This document shows positions 39,156 to 46,096 of a stretch of 51,505 nt of DNA, piece after piece. Under the pieces are notes generated by a model. That model worked only from the letters and a program-made list of their open reading frames with translations, ran no database searches and had not been told where the DNA came from. Made by a program: the position numbers and the translations under genes. The stretch comes from a virus: the IMG/VR virus record IMGVR_UViG_3300035138_000049, positions 1 through 51,505 of that record; one strand, given 5' to 3'. The first letter of the stretch is position 1, and each line of letters begins with the position of its first letter.

Positions 39156-39368
39156 TCAACGGCAACCGCGCCGCCCCGCCTCCCGTTCCATCTTCGCCTT
39201 GCACCGCCCGCACACCGCCGCGCCATCCGGCAGCGCATCGACGACGCGCGCCCCGCTCGTTATCGGCAGACCGCACAACGGCGCGACCGCTTCGCCATCA
39301 TCAGCGGCGATGTGGTACACGTTGCGGTGGCGTGCGGTGGCGGTGGCGGTTTGGAGGTATTGGATCAT
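39156..39368 (-). CDS. Small zinc-binding phage protein
   Basis: This is a 70-residue protein with one Cys in LCGLPITSG and a Cys-x2-Cys in VCGRCKAK about 25 residues later, plus His in RHRNVYHIAAD. This small fold recurs in phages. The 49132 gene has the same layout (LCGLTL then CKRC), so the two may be paralogues. It overlaps the methylase stop by ATGA. It ends 26 bases before the promoter of the next unit. Function unknown. Confidence 0.65.
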   Translation of the reverse strand: MIQYLQTATATARHRNVYHIAADDGEAVAPLCGLPITSGARVVDALPDGAAVCGRCKAKMEREAGRRGCR

Positions 39369-40354
39369 GGTTGTTCGCTACCCTCAAGCGTGGCCTCTAC
39401 AGACCACCCTAAATCTCGCGCCAGCAGCCGCCATGCAGTCGCAGCCACAGCCGGAACCTGCCCCTGTCCAGAGGCTCTAACCCGCTCCATCCTGGAGGCC
39501 ATCCCATCAACCAGTCTTGCCAGTCCGGGTTCAGTTGCCCACCATTCCCAGGGTTCATGCGGCCCTTCCTGCTCCCCGTCTTCAACAGCCTGCTCAGACC
39601 ATTGGTGTGCATCTTCTCTGCATCTGTCGCGAGCGGCGTCGGTAGCATTTCCCGCTCCCTGACCGCCTGGCCCAGGGTGGGGCCGGCCCCGTATCTCTCC
39701 CGACTCGCCCGACTGGTCGGTCTGTCGTCTTTGGTCGTTGGCGTCGGCCACACGCGCGACGGCTTCGCTTCCAAGCTGTCCTTGACCGCCGCCGGCAAGT
39801 CCCACCCGTGCGTCGCGGTAGCTTTCGCTTGCCCCCACAAACACGTTACGCGCGGCGTGGGCCACAACCCAGAGCCGGTCCCTCTGGTGATTGGCGCCAA
39901 CGGCGGAAGCCGGTATGCAATCCCACCGCACATCAAACCCGCCCTCGGCCAGGTCTCTTTGAACTCGTCCGTAATACCCATGACTGCCCCAAAGGAGCGC
40001 TGGTACGTTTTCCAAATAAACGTACTCTGGCTCGACCTCTCTAATGATGCGAATGGTGTCAGGCCAGAGGTTGCGTTCGTCGTCGCCGGCAAGCTGCTTT
40101 CCCGCCGCGCTAAACGGCTGGCACGGAAATCCCGCAGTGACGATATCCACTGATCCAGCCCAGGGACGCCCGTCGAATGTTCGGGCGTCGTCCCAAATGG
40201 GCGCGTCATCGAGGTATCCGTCCGCGATTCGCTGCTTGAGGACGGAGACGCAGTAGGCGTCGATTTCGACGTAGCAGGCCGTTCGCCATCCGAGCAGCCA
40301 TCGGGTGGCGAGTAATCCACCACCTGCGCCGGGAAATAGAGCCAACTCATACAC
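39365..40354 (-). CDS. dcm: DNA (cytosine-5) methyltransferase
   Basis: This 329-residue C5-methylase has the cofactor motif LALFPGAGGG (residues 5-13), the catalytic GFPCQPFS with Cys78, the ENV motif (115-117) and QRDRLW (157-162). The C-terminal motif-X-like region is GQGQVPAVAATAWRLL, where Asn is more usual than Gln at the second position. It methylates cytosine C5, probably protecting phage DNA. No restriction enzyme is adjacent. A second open frame covers almost the whole gene (see 39409). The target recognition region (about 165-290) is Gly/Arg/Gln-rich and may be atypical because both frames constrain it. Confidence 0.92.
   Translation of the reverse strand: MYELALFPGAGGGLLATRWLLGWRTACYVEIDAYCVSVLKQRIADGYLDDAPIWDDARTFDGRPWAGSVDIVTAGFPCQPFSAAGKQLAGDDERNLWPDTIRIIREVEPEYVYLENVPALLWGSHGYYGRVQRDLAEGGFDVRWDCIPASAVGANHQRDRLWVVAHAARNVFVGASESYRDARVGLAGGGQGQLGSEAVARVADANDQRRQTDQSGESGEIRGRPHPGPGGQGAGNATDAARDRCREDAHQWSEQAVEDGEQEGPHEPWEWWATEPGLARLVDGMASRMERVRASGQGQVPAVAATAWRLLARDLGWSVEATLEGSEQP
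39409..40350 (-). CDS. Overlapping second-frame protein inside the cytosine methylase gene
   Basis: A 313-residue open frame, +1 to the methylase, covers 95% of it. Its product has the features of a phage protein I recall as recurring: SFIWKTYQRS-like (TFIWKTYQRSFGAVMG), ETWPRAGLMCGGIAYRLPPL, repeated LWPTP/VWPTP/LPTP units, and GGQLNPDWQDWLMGWPPGW near the end. These are not random translation of a GC-rich gene. The ATG at 40350 lies four bases inside dcm. Either it is a true dual-coded protein, or database entries of this kind are themselves alternate-frame readings of dcm-type genes. Expression is unproven. Confidence 0.45.
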   Translation of the reverse strand: MSWLYFPAQVVDYSPPDGCSDGERPATSKSTPTASPSSSSESRTDTSMTRPFGTTPEHSTGVPGLDQWISSLRDFRASRLARRESSLPATTNATSGLTPFASLERSSQSTFIWKTYQRSFGAVMGITDEFKETWPRAGLMCGGIAYRLPPLAPITRGTGSGLWPTPRVTCLWGQAKATATHGWDLPAAVKDSLEAKPSRVWPTPTTKDDRPTSRASRERYGAGPTLGQAVREREMLPTPLATDAEKMHTNGLSRLLKTGSRKGRMNPGNGGQLNPDWQDWLMGWPPGWSGLEPLDRGRFRLWLRLHGGCWREI

Positions 40355-40416
40355 GTCTTACCTCCATCACATCACCCCCAACACCCTAAGCCACCACGCC
40401 GCGCCGCAGGGCGTCG

Positions 40417-40593
40417 TCACGGTCGATCATGGTACACCTCCGTTTGCAGCGCCTTCACCAGCCGTATCCGGTGCCCAACGAATGGACGTATCCGTTCCAG
40501 GCATTCGGCGCACATATAGACACGGTCGCCGTCGTGGTAGATGACAAGGCGCGTGGCGTCGTTGTGGCAGTTCTTGGTGGCGCAGGTGTTCAT
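40417..40593 (-). CDS. Small Cys-rich protein
   Basis: The 58-residue protein starts at ATG 40593, overlapping the DndC-like stop (ATGA). Cysteines at positions 4, 9, 28 and 31 (NTCATKNCHN, MCAEC) can bind zinc. The C-terminal half is basic (RIRPFVGHRIRLVKALQ). It is part of a coupled run with the DndC-like protein and two zinc-finger proteins. Function unknown. Confidence 0.62.
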   Translation of the reverse strand: MNTCATKNCHNDATRLVIYHDGDRVYMCAECLERIRPFVGHRIRLVKALQTEVYHDRP

Positions 40594-41738
40594 AGCATCA
40601 ACTCCTGAGTGACGAGTTTGCCATCGTCCGTAAGTGCGACGCGGTCCACCGGTTCGTTGCCCGTAGGCTCGTCGCCGTCCCACTTGTTCGGCCAGGTGCC
40701 GGCCGCGATCAACTCCCTGATGCGCGCCAACTCCTCGTCGTTGATCAGGTCCACACCGGCCCGCGCTTGGATATCCAGCACCCGCGCCAGCCCCATCTCG
40801 CGCGCTTCCATCGTCAGCGGCCCAAGCCGCTGCTGGTTTTTCGAATATTGGCCGTCTTTGCGCATCTCCCCGCCTGGTTTGCGGAGACGGTGCTGCGGCG
40901 CTTTCAGTTCGCGGTAGAGGGGCTTGAGTTCGAGCAGTGGGGCCAGGTGCGCCCACTCGTTGGTTTTCACCAGGCCCTCCAGCGCCGTATCCCTATCGAC
41001 GAGGTTGCAGCCGGCGCAGCCCGTGCGCACGTCCCCATCGCCGTAGACGGCCGCGATATCGGCCACGTCGAACCCGTGCTCGCCAAAATAGAGCCAGTCC
41101 CACACGTGGCAAAGCCGCCAGTGCAGGAGCGGGGCCAGCGTGTCGGCCACACTTTCGGGCGTTGCCTGCTGAAACCATCCCTGCCCACACTCGCCGCTGT
41201 CCTTCGAGCACGACAGCGCGATGCGCTGGTCCCGCGCAGCGCTTTCGCCCAATCTCACGCCGGTGAGCATCAGCAGCTTTTCGCCGGTGGCGTCGCGCAA
41301 GTCCTGCAACTCGCGCAGCATCGGCTCGACCTTGAGCTGCGGCGTACACCAGCGAAAGCGGTTTTTCGGCGGGGGCACGCCCCGGCCAAACATGTAGACG
41401 AAAAACCTATCATCCATCTCCGGCAGCACAACGTGCGCCTCAAGGCCCTGCCCGCGCAGTATATCCAGCAGTCGCATGGCCGACTGCTGGAGCGGCGGTA
41501 GTTCCATGCGCGTATCCGCATAAAGAACGGTGAGCGATTCTGGTGGGTCGATCTTGCCGACCTGGATCGCCCACGCCACGAGCGCGACTGTGGCCGTGCT
41601 GTCCTTGCCGCCGGAGTATGCGATTGCCCAGTGACGGTAGCGCTGGCCGTACTCCGCGACGCTGGCGAGGGACAGGTCGATGGCGTCGGTCAGCGTGAGG
41701 CGCTGATCTTCCCAAAGCGACGGCTGTCTCCCGTTCAC
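40590..41738 (-). CDS. DndC-like PP-loop sulfurtransferase / PAPS-reductase family protein
   Basis: This 382-residue protein starts at GTG 41738 (AGGAGA upstream; GTGA overlap). The PP-loop SGGKDST is at 42-48. The YADTRMELPP strand (73-82), FFVYMFGRGVPPPKNRFRWC (112-131) and LTGVRLGESAARDQR (158-172) correspond to DndC, the enzyme that activates the DNA backbone for phosphorothioation. Cys131 plus C177, C184, C241 and C244 could hold an iron-sulfur cluster. No DndA, B, D or E is present. Phages carry many solitary members of this family, whose role is unresolved. It might divert host sulfur chemistry or evade Dnd defence. Confidence 0.75.
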   Translation of the reverse strand: MNGRQPSLWEDQRLTLTDAIDLSLASVAEYGQRYRHWAIAYSGGKDSTATVALVAWAIQVGKIDPPESLTVLYADTRMELPPLQQSAMRLLDILRGQGLEAHVVLPEMDDRFFVYMFGRGVPPPKNRFRWCTPQLKVEPMLRELQDLRDATGEKLLMLTGVRLGESAARDQRIALSCSKDSGECGQGWFQQATPESVADTLAPLLHWRLCHVWDWLYFGEHGFDVADIAAVYGDGDVRTGCAGCNLVDRDTALEGLVKTNEWAHLAPLLELKPLYRELKAPQHRLRKPGGEMRKDGQYSKNQQRLGPLTMEAREMGLARVLDIQARAGVDLINDEELARIRELIAAGTWPNKWDGDEPTGNEPVDRVALTDDGKLVTQELML

Positions 41739-41986
41739 AAAAACGTCTCCTGTATCTCCTCCACCCTCAGCGCCGCGCGCATCTCCGGCTCGCTCTCCAT
41801 CGCGCCTAGCTCGTAGAGCAGGTCGAGCTTTTCGTGGGGATACGCCAGTTTGTCGAGCGCCTTCTCGACGAGCGGCCACAGGTCGGGGTAGCGGCCGGCG
41901 AGCTGGCCTGATGCGACGGCGATGTCGAGTTGATCCTGTAGGAATTCGGACGTTCGACGCCGTGCGATAACTGCATTACCGTTCAT
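41735..41986 (-). CDS. Small helical hypothetical protein
   Basis: The 83-residue protein is mostly helical (RRRTSEFLQDQLDIAVASGQ, DLWPLVEKALDKLAYPHEKL, DLLYELGAMESEPEMRAALR). It overlaps its neighbours by 4 and 11 bases in a tight run ending with the DndC-like gene. It could be a partner of that enzyme. No family recognised. Confidence 0.6.
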   Translation of the reverse strand: MNGNAVIARRRTSEFLQDQLDIAVASGQLAGRYPDLWPLVEKALDKLAYPHEKLDLLYELGAMESEPEMRAALRVEEIQETFL

Positions 41987-42113
41987 CGCTTCGCCCCTTC
42001 TTCGTCCGGCAGTTGCCGAACATGAGGTGCTGCGCCAGGCGCTCGGCGGACAAGAAGCGCTTGAGGCAGAACGGGCAGAAGTAGCCCTTGCCGTTTCCCG
42101 TTGAAAGTTTCAT
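41976..42113 (-). CDS. 45-residue C2HC zinc-finger protein
   Basis: The ATG at 42113 overlaps the upstream stop (ATGA). The peptide reads KGYFCPFCLKRFLSAERLAQ then HLMFGNC: Cys-x2-Cys-x12-His-x5-Cys, a single zinc finger of classical type, followed by a basic tail (RTKKGRSDER). Such stand-alone fingers can bind DNA, RNA or protein. Confidence 0.7.
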   Translation of the reverse strand: MKLSTGNGKGYFCPFCLKRFLSAERLAQHLMFGNCRTKKGRSDER

Positions 42114-42604
42114 CGCGCCACCTCCACAGTTGGGCACAGTACAGTGTTGAGGATTCTGTCGCCGTCATCGACGAGCGTTCCGCCATCATCCAGCCATCGG
42201 TGTAGCTCGTCTATGTCGTCTTCGGCGTACATGCGCAGTTTTCCGTAGCGCAGAAAGGCCCGAAAACGCCCACAGCCCCAATCTTGACCAACACGCGGCC
42301 ACTGGTTAAGCGGGACGGGCGTCTCGTCATAATGTGCGTCCAACCCCGGCCATTTGTCCGTTTCATAGTCGGGAACCTCGACCCAGTACCTGCCTGAAAA
42401 AATGTAGCCGTGTGTTGGCGGCAACCAGGGCGGTGGCTGAATGTCGAAATAGTCGAAATACCACGCCCTGGCAAGTTCGCCTTGCTTCGGGGTGCGGCGC
42501 GGATTTTTGAAACAGTATCGCTCGTGTTTCGTCGCCCCGCGCTCGGTGCGGTACAGCTTGCGGCAGTATTGGCACTCGTAGGCGTCAATTCTCTTTGGCG
42601 TCAT
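42110..42604 (-). CDS. Zinc-finger protein with unknown C-terminal domain
   Basis: This 164-residue protein starts at ATG 42604 (ATGA overlap with the upstream gene). Residues about 11-31 form a C2HC finger: CQYCRKLYRTERGATKHERY then C (Cys-x2-Cys-x12-His-x3-Cys), strikingly like the finger at the end of the 36956 membrane protein. The rest is Trp/Tyr/Pro-rich (FDYFDIQPPPWLPPTHGYIF) and ends with a helix and strand. DNA- or protein-binding role likely; domain unknown. Confidence 0.68.
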   Translation of the reverse strand: MTPKRIDAYECQYCRKLYRTERGATKHERYCFKNPRRTPKQGELARAWYFDYFDIQPPPWLPPTHGYIFSGRYWVEVPDYETDKWPGLDAHYDETPVPLNQWPRVGQDWGCGRFRAFLRYGKLRMYAEDDIDELHRWLDDGGTLVDDGDRILNTVLCPTVEVAR

Positions 42605-42927
42605 TTCACTCTCACCGAACCCTTCACGTTGGACACCTTGCGCACCGTCACCAGCCACTCGTACCCCGGCATGTCCAGCAGCTCGTCAAGCTGCTTTGCG
42701 TTGTAACTGGCGCGTTCGTATGGCGCGCACCACTGCGCGTAGCCGTTCGGGTCCTCCCACCGCTTGCCGGTCAGGTCCTCATATTCGGCGGCCAGGTTTT
42801 CGAGCTTCGCCCGCGCTTCGTCCATGCGCGGCTTCAGCTCGGCTTCTACGGCGTCAATCTGCGCCTTGCAATCGCGCACGACAGCGACCATCTCTGCTAT
42901 TTCGGTGTACAGTTCTTGCTCGGTCAT
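42601..42927 (-). CDS. Coiled-coil hypothetical protein
   Basis: The 108-residue protein has a long charged helix at residues 1-55 (IAEMVAVVRDCKAQIDAVEA then ELKPRMDEARAKLENLAAEY), then DLTGKRWEDPNGYAQWCAPY and helical SYNAKQLDELLDMPG. The layout (coiled coil followed by a small Trp/Tyr domain) resembles Gam-like or recombination-accessory proteins. It adjoins the annealing-type protein. Unassigned. Confidence 0.62.
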   Translation of the reverse strand: MTEQELYTEIAEMVAVVRDCKAQIDAVEAELKPRMDEARAKLENLAAEYEDLTGKRWEDPNGYAQWCAPYERASYNAKQLDELLDMPGYEWLVTVRKVSNVKGSVRVK

Positions 42928-42950
42928 TGTTTTACTCCTTTTCTCCCCAA

Positions 42951-43024
42951 CCCTGCCGCGCAGCCGTAGCCACGCGGCAGGGCGTCAAGAGGAGGCCCTG
43001 GGCCGGCGCGTTGCCGAACCCAGG
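42951..43024 (-). other. Two tandem hairpins between genes
   Basis: CCCTGCCGCG (42951-42960) pairs perfectly with CGCGGCAGGG (42973-42982). CCTGGG (42997-43002) pairs with CCCAGG (43019-43024). They lie between the annealing-type gene and the next gene. The T-run expected for a terminator is missing, so an RNA processing or attenuation signal is likely. Confidence 0.55.
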
Positions 43025-43033
43025 ACGCCCCCG

Positions 43034-44296
43034 CTAAAGTAGTTCGGGCTGACCGCTCTCTTCCGCCAGCTTACGGACAGCGCGCAGGTACACCATGATC
43101 CCGCGCGCCTCAACATTCTCGCACGACTCAGACAGCCACTTGGCATAGCCCCTGTCGTTGTCGGCAATGTCGCCCAACGTCTTGCCCTTGTTTTTACCGA
43201 ACCACATTTCGGTGTTGCGGTAGTCTTCCAGTTCATCGGGCAAGGGTTGCCACCCCGTCTCTTTGGCCCACTCGTAGAAATCGGGCCACACAAGCGGGGA
43301 CTCTTCGTCCCCACCTTGCGCGGGGGTTTCATCGGGTAACGTTTCGACTTCCCCCTTCCTGCTGTTCACAAGTTGCGCCTCTGGCGCGTCGATGGTCAGC
43401 GCCTTGATGATGCTGTCTACATCGTCGGATTTGGTGACCTCGCCGGCCGCTTCAGCCGCATTCAGTGCCGCCATCGCCTCGCGCATCTCGACGGCCAGCG
43501 CGTTGGCGACCGCCGCGACGGTTGCGCCCGGCCAGGACGTGGGCCGGGTAGCTTCAGGCGGCCCGGACTGCGCGGGAGCGGGTGCGCCGTTGCGCTTCGG
43601 CGGCACAGGCGGCGGCTCAAAGTCACCGTTTACGAAGTCTTCCATGTCCTGGGTAAAGAACTCGGACGCATTGACCGCGATCAGCACGGCGGCGACCAGG
43701 GCGCGCTTTTGCGCCATTTTGTCTACCGTGTTCAACTGGTCCGCGCGGTCGGGGTTTTCTACACGCCCAGTTTCCTGCTCGGTGATGCGCGTGTCGTTAG
43801 CGGCAAAGTTCGCGCCGCAGCCGCCGGTTTTCTCCCAGCAGTACCAGCCATCGTCGCGCTTGCTGCGCCGGATGTTCTCCGCGCCGCACTGTGGGCAGAC
43901 GCGGCCCGCGCGACGATAACGGTACTTGCTCTCATAGGAGTTGCACGAGCCGTTACCCGTGCCTACGAGCATCCCGCCGCGCGTGTACAATTCGCACTGG
44001 TACTGGAAATAGAACAGGCCCTTGTCGAAATCGACCACCTTGTCCAGGATGACGAACTTTGGGGTGAGCCGGAAAAACGTCGCCAACTTCTCCGCGCCTG
44101 GCTTGAGCAGTGTATTCTTGTCGGTGCCCGGCACCTTGCCGTAATCGATATTTTCGACAAGTACATTGCTGCTCACGAAGTCGTTTAGCGCCTGCCGCAT
44201 GGCCTGCGCCTCGTGCAGCGACATAATGGATGCCGCACCGAACCCCGTTGCCAATTCATCATTCACCTCTACAACCGCCAAACCCTTATCATTCAC
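43034..44296 (-). CDS. Phage recombination-type protein with zinc ribbon and DUF3820-like C-terminus
   Basis: This 420-residue protein begins with a conserved phage region (VENIDYGKVPGTDKNTLLKP then GAEKLATFFRLTPKFVILDK) and GTGNGSCNSYESKYRYRR. A zinc ribbon has Cys134, 137, 153 and 160. The region VDKMAQKRALVAAVLIAVNA ends the first domain. The linker (about 230-330) is Pro/Ala-rich. The C-terminal 50 residues (MWFGKNKGKTLGDIADNDRG then YAKWLSE) match the 'pfGKykGk...YlkWl' pattern of DUF3820/exonuclease tails. This class often sits in recombination/early regions and may aid annealing or single-strand handling, but that role is inferred. Confidence 0.7.
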   Translation of the reverse strand: MNDKGLAVVEVNDELATGFGAASIMSLHEAQAMRQALNDFVSSNVLVENIDYGKVPGTDKNTLLKPGAEKLATFFRLTPKFVILDKVVDFDKGLFYFQYQCELYTRGGMLVGTGNGSCNSYESKYRYRRAGRVCPQCGAENIRRSKRDDGWYCWEKTGGCGANFAANDTRITEQETGRVENPDRADQLNTVDKMAQKRALVAAVLIAVNASEFFTQDMEDFVNGDFEPPPVPPKRNGAPAPAQSGPPEATRPTSWPGATVAAVANALAVEMREAMAALNAAEAAGEVTKSDDVDSIIKALTIDAPEAQLVNSRKGEVETLPDETPAQGGDEESPLVWPDFYEWAKETGWQPLPDELEDYRNTEMWFGKNKGKTLGDIADNDRGYAKWLSESCENVEARGIMVYLRAVRKLAEESGQPELL

Positions 44297-44319
44297 TGCT
44301 GCACCTCCTCTTGATGCAC

Positions 44320-44502
44320 CTAAGCCGCCACGGGCGCGGCAGCGTCGATATCGTCGTACACGAGCGTCCAGCCGTCGCGCAGCTCATACGGGCACTCGTC
44401 GTCGTCGTGCCGATCGAACCACGGGCGCGGGGCTGCCCACCACGGCTCGGCTTCCTGCACTTCGTTCTCGTCGGTCGGTTCGTCGTATCCGGTCAGCAAC
44501 AT
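44320..44502 (-). CDS. Small acidic hypothetical protein
   Basis: The 60-residue protein has AGGGAG six bases before ATG 44502. It is strongly acidic and Trp-rich (DEPTDENEVQEAEPWWAAPR, WFDRHDDDECPYELRDGW), recalling DNA-mimic inhibitors by composition only. It is the gene just before the recombination-type gene. Confidence 0.55.
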   Translation of the reverse strand: MLLTGYDEPTDENEVQEAEPWWAAPRPWFDRHDDDECPYELRDGWTLVYDDIDAAAPVAA

Positions 44503-44505
44503 CAA

Positions 44506-44663
44506 TAACTCCCTTCGTTTCAGTCTCCCCCCCCACCCCCGGCGGCCAGCGGGGTAGTTGCCGGCCGCCTTAGGGAGGGTTGGAGAAGGTGGCGGACATA
44601 AGCCCGCCGCGCTGCCGTCGAACCGCGAAAGCAGACGCTCGACGGCATGACGGCGTTCTCATG
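44506..44663 (-). other. 158-bp intergenic segment with hairpins
   Basis: No gene seen. GGCGGCC (about 44539-44545) pairs with GGCCGCC (about 44563-44569), beside a C-rich run. GCCGTCGA pairs with TCGACGGC at about 44611-44646. These may terminate or pace leftward transcription after the 44664 gene. Confidence 0.5.
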
Positions 44664-45017
44664 CTATGCGCCCGTGGGCACGCCTGGCTCGCCAGGTACA
44701 GGCCGAGGCGGGCGTGGTTGCGGTTGGACGGGTGGGACCGGCAGCGCGAACCGCGCCACCAGGTCCTCGGCCTTCGCCATCTCCACGACCTCGTCGGTCG
44801 CCAGGTCGTAGAGTTCGTACCCAAGCGCCATCTCCATCCAGGAGCGGTAGCTCTCGAAGGGCGAGCCATACGCGGCGACGATCGCGCCGGCGTCGTCCCG
44901 CGCAATCCGAATATCGTGCGGCACGTCCGGCACGCTGCCTACCGGGCTGCTGAAGTACCGTTCGTCGGGGTCTTCGAAAATTACGGGCTTGTGATCAATG
45001 ATCATGGTGTTAGCCAT
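44664..45017 (-). CDS. Hypothetical protein
   Basis: The 117-residue protein starts at ATG 45017 behind GGAGG. The N-terminal half is beta-rich (MIIDHKPVIFEDPDERYFSS); the middle holds a helix (ESYRSWMEMALGYELYDLAT); the tail is Pro-rich (PVPPVQPQPRPPRPVPGEPG). It overlaps the upstream gene by eight bases. No family recognised. Confidence 0.6.
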   Translation of the reverse strand: MANTMIIDHKPVIFEDPDERYFSSPVGSVPDVPHDIRIARDDAGAIVAAYGSPFESYRSWMEMALGYELYDLATDEVVEMAKAEDLVARFALPVPPVQPQPRPPRPVPGEPGVPTGA

Positions 45018-45201
45018 TTCTGCTGCCTCCGTCCCTTACTGCGCGCTGAGCCGCGCGTCGTGCGTACTGGTGCTGGCGGTCGCGACGACGTCGCCGCGCT
45101 CGCGCTCTGCGTCCCGCACCAGCCAACCGGCGGTCGAGCGCACCCCAGTCGATGTTTAGCGTGTGACCGTGTTGGTCGTCGGGGCTGGCGATGATGATCA
45201 T
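45010..45201 (-). CDS. Small Arg-rich hypothetical protein
   Basis: ATG 45201 overlaps the previous stop (ATGA) and follows GGGGGCGGGA. The 63 residues begin hydrophobic (IIIASPDDQHGHTLNIDWGA) and continue with an Arg-rich stretch (RRLAGAGRRARARRRRRDRQ). Arg-richness can arise by chance in GC-rich DNA, but the overlapping start signals support translation. Confidence 0.5.
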   Translation of the reverse strand: MIIIASPDDQHGHTLNIDWGALDRRLAGAGRRARARRRRRDRQHQYARRAAQRAVRDGGSRNG

Positions 45202-45389
45202 TCCCGCCCCCTGTGCGCCGCGCACTCCGCTTCGCTTGCGGCCCGCGACTGGCGAACCGCAATCCTCCGGAAGCCATCAGCTCTGACCTGATGGCCCCCG
45301 CCAAAAAGCCTGACACCTACATGCCAGTTCTTCAGGGAGGCCCGGCGCAGCCCCGTCGCCCGATTCCGATTCGCCTGCCTGTTGCTCAT
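45198..45389 (-). CDS. Small basic hypothetical protein
   Basis: The 63-residue protein starts at ATG 45389 behind GGAGGTGA, coupled by TGATG. It is Arg/Ala-rich (RQANRNRATGLRRASLKNWH) with GVRLFGGGHQVRADGF. It belongs to a run of seven coupled tiny genes. No family recognised. Confidence 0.5.
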   Translation of the reverse strand: MSNRQANRNRATGLRRASLKNWHVGVRLFGGGHQVRADGFRRIAVRQSRAASEAECAAHRGRE

Positions 45390-45658
45390 CACTTCACCTC
45401 CGTAACCGGGACCGCTGCCCCGATACGATTGTCTACAAGCCGCCGAACGCTCGCGGTCCAGCGGCCCGAATTCCAGATGCACGTCACGTTGCCAAACAGC
45501 GCCTTGATGGTGGCTGGATAACGCAGATCGTCGCGGCCTGCCAGGGCAGAGAGCACCTGGAAGCGGCGCTTGGGCGCGTTCCGCAAGACGACCGTGCCGG
45601 GCACAGGGTTGTCGCGCGTGACGCCGACCTGGTACGTGCGGGGGATGGTGCCGTTCAC
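45389..45658 (-). CDS. Small hypothetical protein, GTG start
   Basis: The 89-residue protein starts at GTG 45658, overlapping the stop of the small membrane protein gene (GTGA). It has beta-rich IPRTYQVGVTRDNPVPGTVV then a LSALAGRDDLRYPATIKALF helix and CIWNSGRWTASVRRLVDNRI. It looks like a compact domain. Function unknown. Confidence 0.58.
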   Translation of the reverse strand: MNGTIPRTYQVGVTRDNPVPGTVVLRNAPKRRFQVLSALAGRDDLRYPATIKALFGNVTCIWNSGRWTASVRRLVDNRIGAAVPVTEVK

Positions 45659-45810
45659 AGTAGCACCACCGCGACGACGAACCCGGCGACGAACCCGGCG
45701 ACGATGAGGAGGATCACGGCCAGCGTGGGGCTGATCGCGCGATTGGCCGGCGCGGGGACCGGCGGGTTGAGCCATTCGAGCGGGTCGATCAAGTCGTCGC
45801 GGTTTTTCAT
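45655..45810 (-). CDS. 51-residue single-span membrane protein
   Basis: ATG 45810 overlaps the upstream stop (ATGA). The N-terminal 25 residues are polar and Pro-rich (DDLIDPLEWLNPPVPAPANR), followed by one transmembrane helix near residues 30-51 (LAVILLIVAGFVAGFVVAVV). It pairs with the 37-residue membrane peptide directly upstream. Confidence 0.6.
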   Translation of the reverse strand: MKNRDDLIDPLEWLNPPVPAPANRAISPTLAVILLIVAGFVAGFVVAVVLL

Positions 45811-45920
45811 GACAATCTCGCTATGACCTGAATGATCACGGCGGCCAGCGCCACGGCGATCACAAACGCGTTGAAGAGCGTCCCGTTGTCTGCGCTCTCG
45901 TTGGAATGTTTGTCGCTCAT
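45807..45920 (-). CDS. 37-residue single-span membrane peptide
   Basis: ATG 45920; polar N-terminus (SDKHSNESADNGTLF) followed by a transmembrane helix (NAFVIAVALAAVIIQVIARL). It overlaps both neighbours by ATGA. Two adjacent tiny membrane peptides in an early region may act in superinfection exclusion. Confidence 0.55.
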   Translation of the reverse strand: MSDKHSNESADNGTLFNAFVIAVALAAVIIQVIARLS

Positions 45921-46096
45921 TGGTGTCTCACGCCCTTTCGAGTTCGCCGCGCCTGGCCGGCGGGGCAGGTGCAATCGACGAGTCGCATGGTTTTGGGGTT
46001 GAGGCGCCGACCGCTGCCGAGGCACTTCGGGCACACGCCCCGCCGCTTCAGGTCAGCGCTCGCGTCTTCGAGGATATCTTGCATCTTGCGGGTCAT
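45917..46096 (-). CDS. Small zinc-finger protein
   Basis: The 59-residue protein starts at ATG 46096 (ATGA overlap). After a helix (TRKMQDILEDASADLKRRG) it contains CPKCLGSGRRLNPKTMRLVD then CTCPAG, a DnaJ-like or zinc-knuckle pattern with four cysteines. The C-terminus is basic. It may act on nucleic acid or on a host protein. Confidence 0.65.
   Translation of the reverse strand: MTRKMQDILEDASADLKRRGVCPKCLGSGRRLNPKTMRLVDCTCPAGQARRTRKGVRHQ

Noticed and set aside
44580-45194. Long plus-strand open frame
   Set aside because: Antisense to the coupled minus-strand genes at 44664 and 45010; Arg/His-rich shadow composition and no ribosome site.
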